Source: JBELHR01 sp049607205 (GTDB lineage: Bacteria; Bacteroidota; Bacteroidia; Flavobacteriales; Flavobacteriaceae). Taken from it: a stretch of DNA of 64,000 nucleotides. Below the pieces are notes generated by a model that worked only from the letters and a program-made list of their open reading frames with translations, had not been told where the DNA came from and did no database searches. A program made the position numbers and the translations under genes. The stretch's first letter is position 1. Every line of letters starts with the position of its first letter. Below are positions 15,392 to 24,191 of the stretch, piece after piece. Location of the stretch: positions 5,184 to 69,183 of the forward strand of contig JBMYWH010000011.1 in NCBI GenBank assembly GCA_049607205.1, written 5' to 3'.

Positions 15392-15399
15392 CAAAGATA
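15392..15399 (-). promoter_or_regulatory. -7 box (TATCTTTG) for tyrS
   Basis: A perfect TAnnTTTG on the minus strand, 17 nt before the tyrS ATG. No T-box or other leader is possible in so short a space. Confidence 0.6.
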
Positions 15400-15481
15400 C
15401 TGCGAATGTCTGAAAGATGAAAGGGCTAAAAGGCAAGTTAACAGTATTTTTAATCTCACTATAAATCCGTACTTTGCAGCT

Positions 15482-16489
15482 ATGATTTTAGTTACAGGAG
15501 GAACCGGTCTAGTAGGGGCTCATTTATTGATGGAATTAGTTAAGAATGAACCAAAAGTAAGGGCAATTTATAGATCTGAGGTAAAAATAGTTCAAACCAA
15601 AAGTTTGTTCAGGAAATACCAGATGCAAGATTATTTCCATAAAATTGTCTGGATAAAGGCGGATATACTGGATCTTACTGATCTTGAATATGCCTTTGAA
15701 GATATTGATCGCGTCTATCATTGTGCTGCGATGATTTCTTTTGAAAAAAAGGATTATCCCCTTATGCGCAAAGTCAATATAGAGGGCACGGCAAATATGG
15801 TGAATCTCAGCATCAGTTATGGGGTCAAGAAATTTTGCTTTGTGAGTTCAATTGCTGCTGTTGAGAAAAATCCTTACGGGGGTCCCACGGATGAAAAAGA
15901 AGATTGGAATCAAGAAAAACACAAGAATGGATATGCTATCTCCAAATATGGCGCTGAAATGGAAGTCTGGAGGGGAAGCCAAGAAGGCTTAGAGGTGGCT
16001 ATTGTGAATCCAGGTGTCATTATAGGTCCAGGTTTTTTTAGGCAAGGTTCCGGACGCTTATATTTTGCGGTGTATAATGGGATGAAATTTTATACTTCCG
16101 GTCGAACTGGATATGTAGGGGTATGGGATGTAGTCAAATCATTGATAGGACTGATGAATTCTGATATTGACAATGAGCGTTATATTTTGGTGGCCCAAAA
16201 CCTCTCTTACCGTGAAGTATTTACTGATATAGCAAATAGTATCGGAGTTAAACCCCCGGAGAAGGAAGCCAAGCCTTGGATGCTCAAAGTTGGATGGAGG
16301 TTGAGTCTGTTTGCTACTATTTTTACAGGAAAAAAGCCTTCTCTATCCAAAGGAACTTCAAAAAGTGCTTTTAAAGTGATGGACTATTCTTCGGATAAAA
16401 TTAAAAATTCACCTTTAGCCTTTTCTTTTGAACCAATGAAAGAGGTGTTTGAAAAGACTGGGAAAATGTTTAATCCCTCAGCGTTTTAG
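15482..16489 (+). CDS. NAD-dependent epimerase/dehydratase-like (extended SDR)
   Basis: This 335-residue extended SDR has the Rossmann motif TGGTGLVG (residues 5-12), a conserved DILD acidic turn near 61-64, and the catalytic YAISK (Tyr-x3-Lys) near 156-160. The sequence resembles the 3-beta-hydroxysteroid dehydrogenase/dihydroflavonol reductase branch rather than a defined sugar epimerase. The substrate is unknown. A TACTTTG -7-like sequence ends only 5 nt before the ATG, so the transcript may be leaderless. Its 3' end overlaps the convergent DUF4296 gene by 20 bp. Confidence 0.82.
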   Translation: MILVTGGTGLVGAHLLMELVKNEPKVRAIYRSEVKIVQTKSLFRKYQMQDYFHKIVWIKADILDLTDLEYAFEDIDRVYHCAAMISFEKKDYPLMRKVNIEGTANMVNLSISYGVKKFCFVSSIAAVEKNPYGGPTDEKEDWNQEKHKNGYAISKYGAEMEVWRGSQEGLEVAIVNPGVIIGPGFFRQGSGRLYFAVYNGMKFYTSGRTGYVGVWDVVKSLIGLMNSDIDNERYILVAQNLSYREVFTDIANSIGVKPPEKEAKPWMLKVGWRLSLFATIFTGKKPSLSKGTSKSAFKVMDYSSDKIKNSPLAFSFEPMKEVFEKTGKMFNPSAF

Positions 16490-16895
16490 GTTCTCTAGAT
16501 TTAATGGGTTGATTAGCTTTTATCTTTATTCTATTAATCGAGTCCTGAACATTTTTTAGAGAATCATAGTAGACTTTCTTAAGTTTTAACCCTGTTTCAA
16601 CTCGAGAATAAATTCGTTTGTACTCATCAATTCTAGATGCGTAATAGGCATTGCTTTCTGCATATCTGGCAGAATCAATTCCATATTTTTCATAGACCAA
16701 ATAGGTGTAGTCTAATTTTGTATCCTTGTGGGTATTCTTCTTTCCATGTGCATAGCGCGCGATTTGCAAATCCATTAATAGATCAACCATTTGGTCCTCA
16801 CTAAGAAGATTTTCTGGCTTTTCATAAATGGTGGAGCTTTCGCAAGCCACGACAAGAAGAAGGAATAGGATTGTAATTAGTCTAGAATATTTCAT
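16470..16895 (-). CDS. DUF4296 lipoprotein
   Basis: This 141-residue protein has a lipoprotein signal peptide ending VACES (Cys18) and the DUF4296 segment LLSEDQMVDLLMDLQIARY, a Bacteroidota family of unknown function. The rest is a charged, probably helical tail (about 100-141). It sits 2 bp after the dihydroorotase gene, at the end of a three-gene operon. The last 20 bp overlap the convergent epimerase gene. Confidence 0.82.
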   Translation of the reverse strand: MKYSRLITILFLLLVVACESSTIYEKPENLLSEDQMVDLLMDLQIARYAHGKKNTHKDTKLDYTYLVYEKYGIDSARYAESNAYYASRIDEYKRIYSRVETGLKLKKVYYDSLKNVQDSINRIKIKANQPIKSREPKTLRD

Positions 16896-16897
16896 GA

Positions 16898-18241
16898 TTA
16901 ATCTCTGTTAAATGTCAATCTCATAGCGGATTTAGCTTCAATAATTGTGCCTTGATCATAAACCATTTTTCCATTGACAAAAGTTGTCTGAATTTTGTGA
17001 TCAAATGTAGTTCCTTCAAAAGGTGACCAACCACATTTCGAGAGAACATTTTCTTTTGATACAGTCCATGGATCATTCGGGTTTACCAGTACAATGTCGG
17101 CAAAATATCCCTCTTTAAGATACCCTCTCTTTTCTATTTCAAAGAGAATGGCTGGATTGTGACAAGCTTTTTCAACAAGCTTCTCTAAAGTAAGTCTACC
17201 TTGGTTCTTAGCTTCCAAAAGCGCTACTAAATTATGTTGAACTAAGGGACCTCCACTCGGTGCCTTAAGGTAGGTATTGCTCTTTTCTTCAAGAGTGTGT
17301 GGGGCGTGGTCTGTGGCCAAAACATCAATTCTGTCATCATTAAGTGCCTGCCAAAGAGCTTCTCGGTCACTTGCCTTTTTTACTGCAGGATTCCATTTAA
17401 TGAAGGTTCCTTTTTCGTGGTAATCTTCTTCTGAAAACCAAAGGTGATGTACGCAAACTTCAGCTGTTATTTTTTTATCTTTTAAAGGAATACTATTGTC
17501 TAAAAGGTCTAGTTCTTTAGCGGTAGATAAATGAAATATATGTAATCGAGCTCCAGTTTTCTTGGCAAGTTCTATGGCTTTAGATGAGGAAATATAACAA
17601 GCTTCTGCGCTTCTAATATTAGGATGTTCCCAGATAGGAATTTCTTCTCCATACTGTTCTATGGCTTTTTGAGTATTAGCTTTAATTGTTGCCTCGTCTT
17701 CACAATGAACCGAAATAGGGAGTTTAGTTGCTTTGAATATTTGTTCTAATGTGTCAGGATTATCCACAAGCATATTTCCTGTCGAAGAACCTAAGAATAA
17801 TTTAATTCCAGCTACATTTTTCCCATCTGTTTTCAATAACTCTTCAAGATTATCGTTAGTTCCTCCAAACATGAAAGAGTAATTTGCGATGGAGTCTTGA
17901 TGGGCGATGTCAAATTTTTCTTCAAGCTTTTCTTGAGTTGTAGTTTGAGGATTTGTGTTAGGCATTTCCATGAAGCTGGTAATCCCTCCTGCAACTGCTG
18001 CACGACTTTCTGTATATATGGTAGCTTTATGAGTAAGACCTGGCTCTCTGAAATGAACTTGGTCGTCAATCAACCCTGGTAAAACCAATTTGCCTTGAGC
18101 ATCAATCACCTCCATATCCTGGGTTGGGTCGATGGACTCTGAAATTTTTTCGATGAATTGATCTCGAATTAAAAGATCTGCTACAAATTGTTTTCCTTCG
18201 TTAACAAGGGTACCGTTTTTAATCAGAATTTGTTTAGTCAT
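16898..18241 (-). CDS. pyrC: Dihydroorotase (class I)
   Basis: This 447-residue amidohydrolase cyclises carbamoyl-aspartate to dihydroorotate in pyrimidine synthesis. Metal-site motifs are VHFREPG near residue 62, GIKLFLGSS (about 145), VHCED (about 178), HIFHLST (about 234) and the catalytic LATDHAPHT (about 309). The length and HFREPG motif fit class I (PyrC-2/allantoinase-like) enzymes. The start overlaps the upstream glycosyltransferase by 8 bp, which indicates coupling. Confidence 0.92.
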   Translation of the reverse strand: MTKQILIKNGTLVNEGKQFVADLLIRDQFIEKISESIDPTQDMEVIDAQGKLVLPGLIDDQVHFREPGLTHKATIYTESRAAVAGGITSFMEMPNTNPQTTTQEKLEEKFDIAHQDSIANYSFMFGGTNDNLEELLKTDGKNVAGIKLFLGSSTGNMLVDNPDTLEQIFKATKLPISVHCEDEATIKANTQKAIEQYGEEIPIWEHPNIRSAEACYISSSKAIELAKKTGARLHIFHLSTAKELDLLDNSIPLKDKKITAEVCVHHLWFSEEDYHEKGTFIKWNPAVKKASDREALWQALNDDRIDVLATDHAPHTLEEKSNTYLKAPSGGPLVQHNLVALLEAKNQGRLTLEKLVEKACHNPAILFEIEKRGYLKEGYFADIVLVNPNDPWTVSKENVLSKCGWSPFEGTTFDHKIQTTFVNGKMVYDQGTIIEAKSAMRLTFNRD

Positions 18242-18965
18242 GTTTTTTTATATTTCTTCCGTTTAGGGCAAGTTTTATTACTCCGAAGGCTGCTTCATTG
18301 ATAATGGAGCCATTCATTTTTGATTTTCCATGAGTTCTATCTGTAAATATTACAGAGACTTCTTTGATTTTGAAACCTTTTTTCCAGGCCTTGAATTTCA
18401 TTTCAATTTGAAATGCATAACCGACGAACATAATTTTATTTAAATCTATATGTTCTAATAAGTTTCTTGAATAACACACAAATCCTGCAGTAGTATCATT
18501 TACGGGAATCCCTGTGATGAATTTGACATATTTTGAGGCGAAATAGGAGAGTAATACTCTTTTCATAGGCCAGTTGACCACGTTGACTCCCTTGATATAT
18601 CTTGAACCCACACTTAGATCAGCACCCTCGGTTTTACAGGCTTGATATAGTTTAGGTAAATCTTCGGGATTGTGAGAGAAGTCTGCATCCATTTCGCAAA
18701 TATATTGGTAGTCTTTTTTTAAAGCCCATTTGAATCCATGTATATAGGCTCTACCAAGACCTTTAGGTCCTTGTCGATTCTCAAGAAATAATTTGCTGGG
18801 AAATTCCAATTGAAGCTCTTGAACTTTCTCTGAGGTTCCATCAATTGATAGATCATCAACGACTAAAATATCAAAGTCAGTTTTTAAATTGAAAACGGAG
18901 CGAATAATATTTTCGATATTTTCAATTTCATTGAGGGTCGGTATAATGACTAATACTTCAGACAT
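18234..18965 (-). CDS. Polyprenol-phosphate mannosyltransferase-like GT2
   Basis: This 243-residue GT2 enzyme resembles soluble dolichol/polyprenol-phosphate mannose synthase (Dpm1/Ppm1). It shows IIPTLNEIENIE at the N-terminus, the nucleotide-binding VVDDLSIDGT and the metal-binding DADFSH, and it lacks the C-terminal transmembrane pair of longer homologues. It likely transfers a sugar from a nucleotide donor to a lipid phosphate at the inner membrane. The start at 18965 (ATG) is preferred over the TTG at 18974. First gene of the operon with dihydroorotase and DUF4296. Confidence 0.85.
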   Translation of the reverse strand: MSEVLVIIPTLNEIENIENIIRSVFNLKTDFDILVVDDLSIDGTSEKVQELQLEFPSKLFLENRQGPKGLGRAYIHGFKWALKKDYQYICEMDADFSHNPEDLPKLYQACKTEGADLSVGSRYIKGVNVVNWPMKRVLLSYFASKYVKFITGIPVNDTTAGFVCYSRNLLEHIDLNKIMFVGYAFQIEMKFKAWKKGFKIKEVSVIFTDRTHGKSKMNGSIINEAAFGVIKLALNGRNIKKHD

Positions 18966-18982
18966 AGGATTCAATTGCTAGG

Positions 18983-18990
18983 CAAAGATA
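18983..18990 (-). promoter_or_regulatory. -7 box (TATCTTTG) for the GT2/pyrC/DUF4296 operon
   Basis: A perfect TAnnTTTG on the minus strand, 17 nt upstream of the ATG at 18965. It lies 22 bp from the divergent plus-strand box at 19013-19020. Confidence 0.6.
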
Positions 18991-19012
18991 CTTTTTTATG
19001 CTTAAAAATAGC

Positions 19013-19020
19013 TAAGTTTG
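19013..19020 (+). promoter_or_regulatory. -7 box (TAAGTTTG) for DUF4271-hemD
   Basis: A perfect TAnnTTTG 33 nt before the ATG at 19054. The longer reading frame begins at a TTG (19018) inside the box and cannot be the start of a mature message. Confidence 0.6.
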
Positions 19021-19053
19021 TGGAGCTTTAAAAGAATAAGCTTTAGTAAAAAA

Positions 19054-19719
19054 ATGGATTTAATTGGACTAGAAAGAGTACAGGTTGATCAGTTATGGAT
19101 TTGGTTCATAATGCTGTATGCTTTGTTGTATTTAGGCTTGAATAAGTTGTTTTATGGTTCCAAGCTATTCGATTTAATGACTTCAAGGTTTTCCAGATCT
19201 TATAGATCTATGTATTACGGAGAAAGTCAAAGAATATTATCCTTTTTTAATATTAGTAATTTCTTGTTTCAATGCCTTTCAATATCATGTGTAATCATGT
19301 TGATTGGAAGTTTAGGTTGGGTAGAATTAACCTATGGTTATGATAAGAGTTTTTTAATCGTACTTCTTATTGTAATGTCTGTTTTGATTGCTAGAATTTT
19401 TCTGGTTTATGTGTTTTCGGCTATTTTGAGGCTGGAAGATATATATTTTAGGTTGTTGACCTATACGTTCAATTATGTATCGGTGATAAGTCTATGGTTA
19501 ATGCCTTTGCTTCTAATTTATTTTATACAAGGGGCTAATAGTTCAGTTTTTGGATTTTTGATATTGTTGTTATTGGCTATTATGCTAGTGGTAATGGGGG
19601 TGCTGATCCTGATCAATAATAAATATCTGTTAACCAAAGATCTGTTTTATTTTATTTTGTATCTTTGCACCTTCGAAATAGCACCTATATTAATAGTTTT
19701 TAAAACACTTGTGTATTAA
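19054..19719 (+). CDS. DUF4271 membrane protein
   Basis: This 221-residue integral membrane protein has about six hydrophobic helices and resembles DUF4271. This Bacteroidota family is repeatedly found just before uroporphyrinogen-III synthase, as here (gap 4 bp). A role in heme metabolism or envelope function is inference from location only. The N-terminal 30 residues (MDLIGLERVQVDQ) are polar and the rest is strongly hydrophobic. Confidence 0.75.
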   Translation: MDLIGLERVQVDQLWIWFIMLYALLYLGLNKLFYGSKLFDLMTSRFSRSYRSMYYGESQRILSFFNISNFLFQCLSISCVIMLIGSLGWVELTYGYDKSFLIVLLIVMSVLIARIFLVYVFSAILRLEDIYFRLLTYTFNYVSVISLWLMPLLLIYFIQGANSSVFGFLILLLLAIMLVVMGVLILINNKYLLTKDLFYFILYLCTFEIAPILIVFKTLVY

Positions 19720-19723
19720 AATT

Positions 19724-20470
19724 ATGAAAGTAAAAACAATTTTAGTTTCTCAGCCAGAGCCACAGGCGAGTCAATCTCCTTATTTTGATTTGTCAGATAA
19801 GCAAAAGGTTAAAATTGACTTTAGACCATTTATTCACGTAGAAGGGATTCCAGTGAGAGAAGTGCGCAGTCAGAAATTAGATCTGTCTAAGTATTCTTCT
19901 GTGATCTTAACTAGTAGAAAAGGAGTTGATCACTTCTTTAGAATTGCTGAAGAAATGCGATTTAAAGTTCCAGATGAAATGAAGTATTTCTGTCAATCTG
20001 AGGCTATTGCGTCTTACTTACAGCATTATATCGTTTATAGAAAACGTAAGATTTATGTTGGTGATCGAACTTTTCCAGATTTGGTTAAATTGATCAAAAA
20101 ACACAAGAATGAAAATTTCTTACTTCCTTGTTCTGATAAGTTAAAAGCGAGTATTCCTGAAGCCTTAGATGCTACAGGTGTTAAATGGACACGCGCTGAT
20201 TTGTATAGAACTGTAGTAAGTGATTTATCAGATTTAGAAGATGTATTCTATGATATCTTAGTGTTTTTTAGTCCATCAGGAATTGAATCTCTTTTTGAGA
20301 ACTTCCCGGATTTTAAACAAAATGACACCAAGATTGCTGTATTTGGTAATTCTACTGTTAAAGCAGCTGAGGCTAAAGGTTTGGTATGTAATATTACTGC
20401 TCCAACACCTGAGACTCCATCGATGACTATGGCCCTTGATAAGTATATTAAAGAGGTTAATAAAAAATAA
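19724..20470 (+). CDS. hemD: Uroporphyrinogen-III synthase
   Basis: This 248-residue HemD-type protein closes and rearranges hydroxymethylbilane to uroporphyrinogen III in heme and B12 synthesis. The family is poorly conserved. Recognisable parts are the N-terminal ILVSQPEPQASQSPYF, the interdomain SSVILTSRKGVDHF near residue 60-72, and the C-terminal VFFSPSGIESLF near 182. The frame opens at a TTG in the previous gene, but the ATG 4 bp after the DUF4271 stop is the better start. A bidirectional terminator follows. Confidence 0.85.
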   Translation: MKVKTILVSQPEPQASQSPYFDLSDKQKVKIDFRPFIHVEGIPVREVRSQKLDLSKYSSVILTSRKGVDHFFRIAEEMRFKVPDEMKYFCQSEAIASYLQHYIVYRKRKIYVGDRTFPDLVKLIKKHKNENFLLPCSDKLKASIPEALDATGVKWTRADLYRTVVSDLSDLEDVFYDILVFFSPSGIESLFENFPDFKQNDTKIAVFGNSTVKAAEAKGLVCNITAPTPETPSMTMALDKYIKEVNKK

Positions 20471-20493
20471 ATAGACTTATATTTAGTCTTACT

Positions 20494-20528
20494 AAAAAGC
20501 CCTTTACTTGTTGTAAAGGGCTTTTTTT
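20494..20528. terminator. Bidirectional terminator between hemD and radA
   Basis: A 14-bp perfect stem (AAAAAGCCCTTTAC with GTAAAGGGCTTTTT) and 5-nt loop, with a T-run on both strands, placed exactly between two convergent stop codons. Confidence 0.88.
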
Positions 20529-21873
20529 ATGAGAAGAGTAAGCTGACCAGGTCTTCAATTTTATCCAATTCGATAATTTGAAGGTGTGTTGTTTTAGGAG
20601 GTTGTTGTCCAGAGGCTATGATTAGCCTGTTGAATCCTAGTTTTTCAGCTTCTGTAACTCTATAGTTCAATTTAGACACAGGTCTTATTTCTCCGCTAAG
20701 TCCAACTTCTCCGGCAAAACAAGTGTCTCTTGTAATTGTATCATCTAAATCAGAAGAAAGTATGGCCGAGATTACAGCTAAATCGATCGCTGGGTCTTCT
20801 AGTTTTATCCCCCCTGTTAGATTTAGAAACACATCTTTAGCTCCCAGTTTGAAGCCAAGTCGTTTCTCTAATACGGCTAATAGCATGTTTAGACGTTTGA
20901 TGTTAAAGCCTGTTGTTGAGCGTTGAGGCGTCCCGTATACGGCAGTACTGACTAGGGCTTGTATCTCTACCATCATAGGTCTTATTCCCTCAAGAGTTGA
21001 TGCAATTGCTGTCCCGCTTAAATCCGAGCTGGAATGATTCATTAATATTTCCGAAGGGTTTTGAACTTCCCTTAATCCGTTGTGGACCATTTCAAATACA
21101 CCTAATTCATGAGTGGATCCAAATCGATTTTTCTTGGCCCTTAAAATTCTGTAATTGTGATGTCGGTCTCCTTCAAATTGAAGTACTACATCAACCATGT
21201 GCTCTAGGATCTTAGGTCCAGCGATATGTCCTTCCTTGTTGATGTGTCCGATGATGATCAGCGGAGTGTTGGTGGTTTTTGCAAATTTTATGAGTTCTGA
21301 ACTCGACTCTCTGATTTGACTAATACTACCTGTTGAGGCCTCAATAAAGGGGCTGTGAAGGGTCTGAATGGAGTCTATGATGATTAGTTCAGGTTGAAGT
21401 TCCTTGGCCGTGGCTACAATTTCTTGACTGTCTGTTTCGTTGTAAAGAAGACAGTTTTCGCTTTTTGGATTGATGCGTTGTGCCCTTAATTTGATTTGGC
21501 TATTTGACTCCTCACCAGATACGTAAAGCACTTTTTGATCTAATTCTAAGGCGAGTTGAAGGCTAAGAGTGGATTTTCCAATACCGGGCTCGCCTCCTAA
21601 TAGAATGACTGACCCTTCTACTAAACCCCCTCCAAGTACTTGATTGAATTCTTGATTTGGGGTGGATAATCTGTTTTCGGCATTGATGTTTACTTCCGAT
21701 ATTTTTATGGGCTTTTCTTTCTCTAGTTTAAGAGGTTGGCTACTTTTAGTCTGAGTATTGATGCGCTCTTCAACTATAGTATTCCACTCATTACAAGCGG
21801 TACATTGTCCCATCCATTTTGCATGTTGTGTCCCACAGTTTTGACAGAAGAAACTGGTTTTTGATTTAGCCAT
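20527..21873 (-). CDS. radA: DNA repair protein RadA/Sms
   Basis: This 448-residue RecA-like ATPase promotes branch migration in recombination. It has the N-terminal C4 zinc finger CQNCG...CTACNEW, Walker A GEPGIGKST near residue 91, the RadA-specific KKNRFGS motif near 243 and a C-terminal Lon-protease-like domain (from about 270). Complete and standard length. It has its own -7 box in the 23-bp gap behind the flippase gene. Confidence 0.96.
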   Translation of the reverse strand: MAKSKTSFFCQNCGTQHAKWMGQCTACNEWNTIVEERINTQTKSSQPLKLEKEKPIKISEVNINAENRLSTPNQEFNQVLGGGLVEGSVILLGGEPGIGKSTLSLQLALELDQKVLYVSGEESNSQIKLRAQRINPKSENCLLYNETDSQEIVATAKELQPELIIIDSIQTLHSPFIEASTGSISQIRESSSELIKFAKTTNTPLIIIGHINKEGHIAGPKILEHMVDVVLQFEGDRHHNYRILRAKKNRFGSTHELGVFEMVHNGLREVQNPSEILMNHSSSDLSGTAIASTLEGIRPMMVEIQALVSTAVYGTPQRSTTGFNIKRLNMLLAVLEKRLGFKLGAKDVFLNLTGGIKLEDPAIDLAVISAILSSDLDDTITRDTCFAGEVGLSGEIRPVSKLNYRVTEAEKLGFNRLIIASGQQPPKTTHLQIIELDKIEDLVSLLFS

Positions 21874-21888
21874 AAAATATTATTTATT

Positions 21889-21896
21889 CAAATATA
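21889..21896 (-). promoter_or_regulatory. -7 box (TATATTTG) for radA
   Basis: A perfect TAnnTTTG on the minus strand, 15 nt before the radA ATG, in the 23-bp gap after the flippase gene. Confidence 0.55.
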
Positions 21897-22865
21897 CTAA
21901 TTCGTTTTGGGCTTTCTTTTTAAGAATAGAAAAGAAAGACCTCCAAGAAGAATCATCATTAGAGTTTGAGTGCTCCACATGATCCATCCGAAGCTTAGAC
22001 CAGCGATTGCAGGGACTCCATAAAGTTTCATTGCTTGTTGGATTCCTAAGGGGTATGAGCCTATGCCACCATTGGTAGCAGCGATACTCAGTGATCCTAC
22101 TATAAACCCTGTGGTTATTGCGCTTAAAGGTAGTGAACTTGTGGCTTCAATAGAAAGTGTTGCAACATAAAACATGGCAAGGTATAGAAACCAAATAAAG
22201 AAACTATGAAATATATAAAGCCATTTTTGTTGCATTCTTGCAATGCTTGAAAGTCCTTTTAGAAGCCCTTTTATGGCTTTTTTTAGTCTTTGACTTAAGG
22301 AATTGTTTGACTTATAAACAAGCCAAATTATTGTAGATAGAATTACCGTAAATAAACCTAAGAGCAATAGAATTTGGTAAGGGTCGTTAGGTATTCTCTC
22401 TTTTAAAAGATCTAAGATATAATCGGTTTGAAGTCCAAGTGCTAATAACGCGACTAGAAAAAGCATTATTAAATCAATGGCTCTTTCGGTGATGATGGTT
22501 CCGAAGGCTTGATCGAATGGGATTGTTTCAGTTTGCTGTATTGCAGCAGCTCTGGAGAATTCACCGGCTCTGGGAAAGATTAAATTCGTGAAATATCCAA
22601 TATATACTGCGGCAACTGCGTTGATGGTTTTGATCTTATAACCAAGAGGTTTAATGGCGATTTTCCATCTAACTGCTCTGGATATATGGCTGATCACTCC
22701 CAGTATCACAGATAGGGCGATCCAGAAATAATTAGCTTCTTTAAAGGCCGTTTTTATTTCTTGTCTAGCCTGTGTATCCAAGCTGTCTACTGAGTACCAT
22801 ACCAAAAAAATCCCCAAAATCAAGGGGATCCATTTTATAATGTATGTTAGGGTTTTCCTAAACAA
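21897..22865 (-). CDS. LPG synthase-TM/YbhN-type flippase-domain membrane protein
   Basis: This 322-residue polytopic protein (about eight helices) has the fold of the lysylphosphatidylglycerol synthetase transmembrane domain/YbhN family (UPF0104). The NLIFPRAGEFSRAAAI segment near 95-110, and GSLSIAATNGGIGSYPLGI near 255, are the family hallmarks. It has no aminoacyl-transfer domain, so lipid translocation rather than synthesis is likely. It starts at a TTG that overlaps the panD stop by 8 bp; no ATG is nearby. Confidence 0.8.
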   Translation of the reverse strand: MFRKTLTYIIKWIPLILGIFLVWYSVDSLDTQARQEIKTAFKEANYFWIALSVILGVISHISRAVRWKIAIKPLGYKIKTINAVAAVYIGYFTNLIFPRAGEFSRAAAIQQTETIPFDQAFGTIITERAIDLIMLFLVALLALGLQTDYILDLLKERIPNDPYQILLLLGLFTVILSTIIWLVYKSNNSLSQRLKKAIKGLLKGLSSIARMQQKWLYIFHSFFIWFLYLAMFYVATLSIEATSSLPLSAITTGFIVGSLSIAATNGGIGSYPLGIQQAMKLYGVPAIAGLSFGWIMWSTQTLMMILLGGLSFLFLKRKPKTN

Positions 22866-23208
22866 GACTATTGTTGGTTTCGTCTGGGAAAACTAAAGTG
22901 GGTTTGAATTCTTTTGCTTTCTCAAAGTCCAGTAAGGCATAGGAGATTATAATTACGATATCTCCCTTAGCGACTTTTCTAGCTGCTGGTCCATTTAGGG
23001 TGATCTCTCCGGATCTTCTTGGTCCTGGAATGGCATAGGTTTCTAAACGCTCTCCGTTATTTATGTTTACGATTTGTACTTTTTCACCTTCAATAATGTT
23101 TGAGGCGTCCATCAAATCTTCGTCAATAGTGATGCTTCCGATGTACTCTAAATCAGCACCCGTAACTTTGACTCTGTGTATTTTAGATTTAACTACTTGT
23201 ATTTGCAT
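22858..23208 (-). CDS. panD: Aspartate 1-decarboxylase
   Basis: This 116-residue pyruvoyl enzyme makes beta-alanine for pantothenate. The self-cleavage site is the Gly-Ser pair in YIGSITIDEDLMDA (Gly24-Ser25), and the N-terminus MQIQVVKSKIHRVKVT is nearly canonical. Its promoter, TAATTTTG at 23213-23220, lies 4 nt before the ATG, which suggests a leaderless message. It is not co-transcribed with panC: panC ends at 23241 and the panD promoter lies in the gap. Confidence 0.95.
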   Translation of the reverse strand: MQIQVVKSKIHRVKVTGADLEYIGSITIDEDLMDASNIIEGEKVQIVNINNGERLETYAIPGPRRSGEITLNGPAARKVAKGDIVIIISYALLDFEKAKEFKPTLVFPDETNNSLV

Positions 23209-23212
23209 GCGG

Positions 23213-23220
23213 CAAAATTA
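23213..23220 (-). promoter_or_regulatory. -7 box (TAATTTTG) for panD
   Basis: A perfect TAnnTTTG whose last G is separated from the panD ATG by only 4 nt. The expected start site is at or within a few bases of the ATG. Confidence 0.55.
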
Positions 23221-23240
23221 AATATTTTCAGGAAATAGTA

Positions 23241-24089
23241 TTAATAATTTAAGGCAATATTATCAATTAGTCGAATATCTCCAGCAAAAACAGCTATAAA
23301 GGCCCTGTATTTGTGGTCTTCTTGGATATTGCTTGCAGATTTCAAGGATGAAATATCGGCAACCTCTATGTATTCAAGTTCTAGTTCTGACTGTTTGTTA
23401 ATGCTGTGTTTAAGGTTTTTAAGCAGATCTGAAATGTCATTATATTTCAGGTTCTCTTTTAAATGCTTTAAGGCTTTGTAGATTTCTGGTGCCTGTTCAC
23501 GCTGAGTTTGGCTAAGTTTGCGATTTCTTGAACTCATAGCGAGACCGTCCTGTTCTCTGAAAATGGAACATGGGATTATTTCTATGCGTTGTTCGGTTTG
23601 GGAAATTAGTTCTTGAATTATTCTTAATTGTTGAAAGTCCTTTTCTCCGAAATAGGCTCTATCTGGAATGCAAATATCAAATAATCGCTTAACCACTGTT
23701 GCTACACCATCAAAATGTCCGGGTCTGTGTTTCCCTTCCATTTCATGTTCGATACCAGAAAACATATAAGAATCACTTATCGGACCTTGTGGATAAACGT
23801 CTTCCACCGTTGGAAGGTACAGGAAGTCACATTGAGATTCTAATAATAGGGCTTTATCCTGCTCGATACTAATGGGGTAAGTGTCCAGATCTGAGCTGTT
23901 GTTGAATTGAGTCGGGTTTACAAAAATACTACATACCACGATGTCATTTTCTTGCTTGGCTTTTTCAATCAAGGATAAATGTCCTTGATGAAGGGCTCCC
24001 ATTGTTGGCACGAAGCCTATACTCTTATCTCTCTGCTTTATTTGCTTAAGTTCTCTGTGTAGTTCCTTAGCAAAACGAATTACCTTCAT
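23241..24089 (-). CDS. panC: Pantothenate synthetase
   Basis: This 282-residue enzyme ligates pantoate and beta-alanine with ATP. Its signatures are PTMGALHQGHLSLI (residues 28-41), the FGEKDFQQL segment near 148, and AMSSRNRKLS near 188, the family form of the KMSKS loop. Complete. It is divergent from the glycogen-synthase-like gene, with back-to-back -7 boxes. Confidence 0.95.
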   Translation of the reverse strand: MKVIRFAKELHRELKQIKQRDKSIGFVPTMGALHQGHLSLIEKAKQENDIVVCSIFVNPTQFNNSSDLDTYPISIEQDKALLLESQCDFLYLPTVEDVYPQGPISDSYMFSGIEHEMEGKHRPGHFDGVATVVKRLFDICIPDRAYFGEKDFQQLRIIQELISQTEQRIEIIPCSIFREQDGLAMSSRNRKLSQTQREQAPEIYKALKHLKENLKYNDISDLLKNLKHSINKQSELELEYIEVADISSLKSASNIQEDHKYRAFIAVFAGDIRLIDNIALNY

Positions 24090-24112
24090 ATCTAATCCTC
24101 TAAAAATGTGCG

Positions 24113-24120
24113 CAAAGTTA
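24113..24120 (-). promoter_or_regulatory. -7 box (TAACTTTG) for panC
   Basis: A perfect TAnnTTTG on the minus strand, 23 nt upstream of the panC ATG. An inverted repeat TGTGCG/CGCACA (24107-24112 and 24139-24144) flanks it. Confidence 0.6.
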
Positions 24121-24152
24121 AGGTTTTACGAGGAAATTCGCACAAAATTTTG

Positions 24153-24160
24153 TAATTTTG
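24153..24160 (+). promoter_or_regulatory. -7 box (TAATTTTG) for the glycogen-synthase-like gene
   Basis: A perfect TAnnTTTG 31 nt before the ATG. A four-codon mini-ORF (ATG at 24181) overlaps the real start as ATGA. Confidence 0.55.
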
Positions 24161-24191
24161 CCAACCTCCAACCCTAAAAAATGGATTTTGA

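Noticed and set aside
24005..24012. TTGGCACG inside panC as a fourth sigma-54 promoter
   Set aside because: No TTGC lies 4 nt after it, and it is within coding sequence on the wrong strand for any downstream gene.
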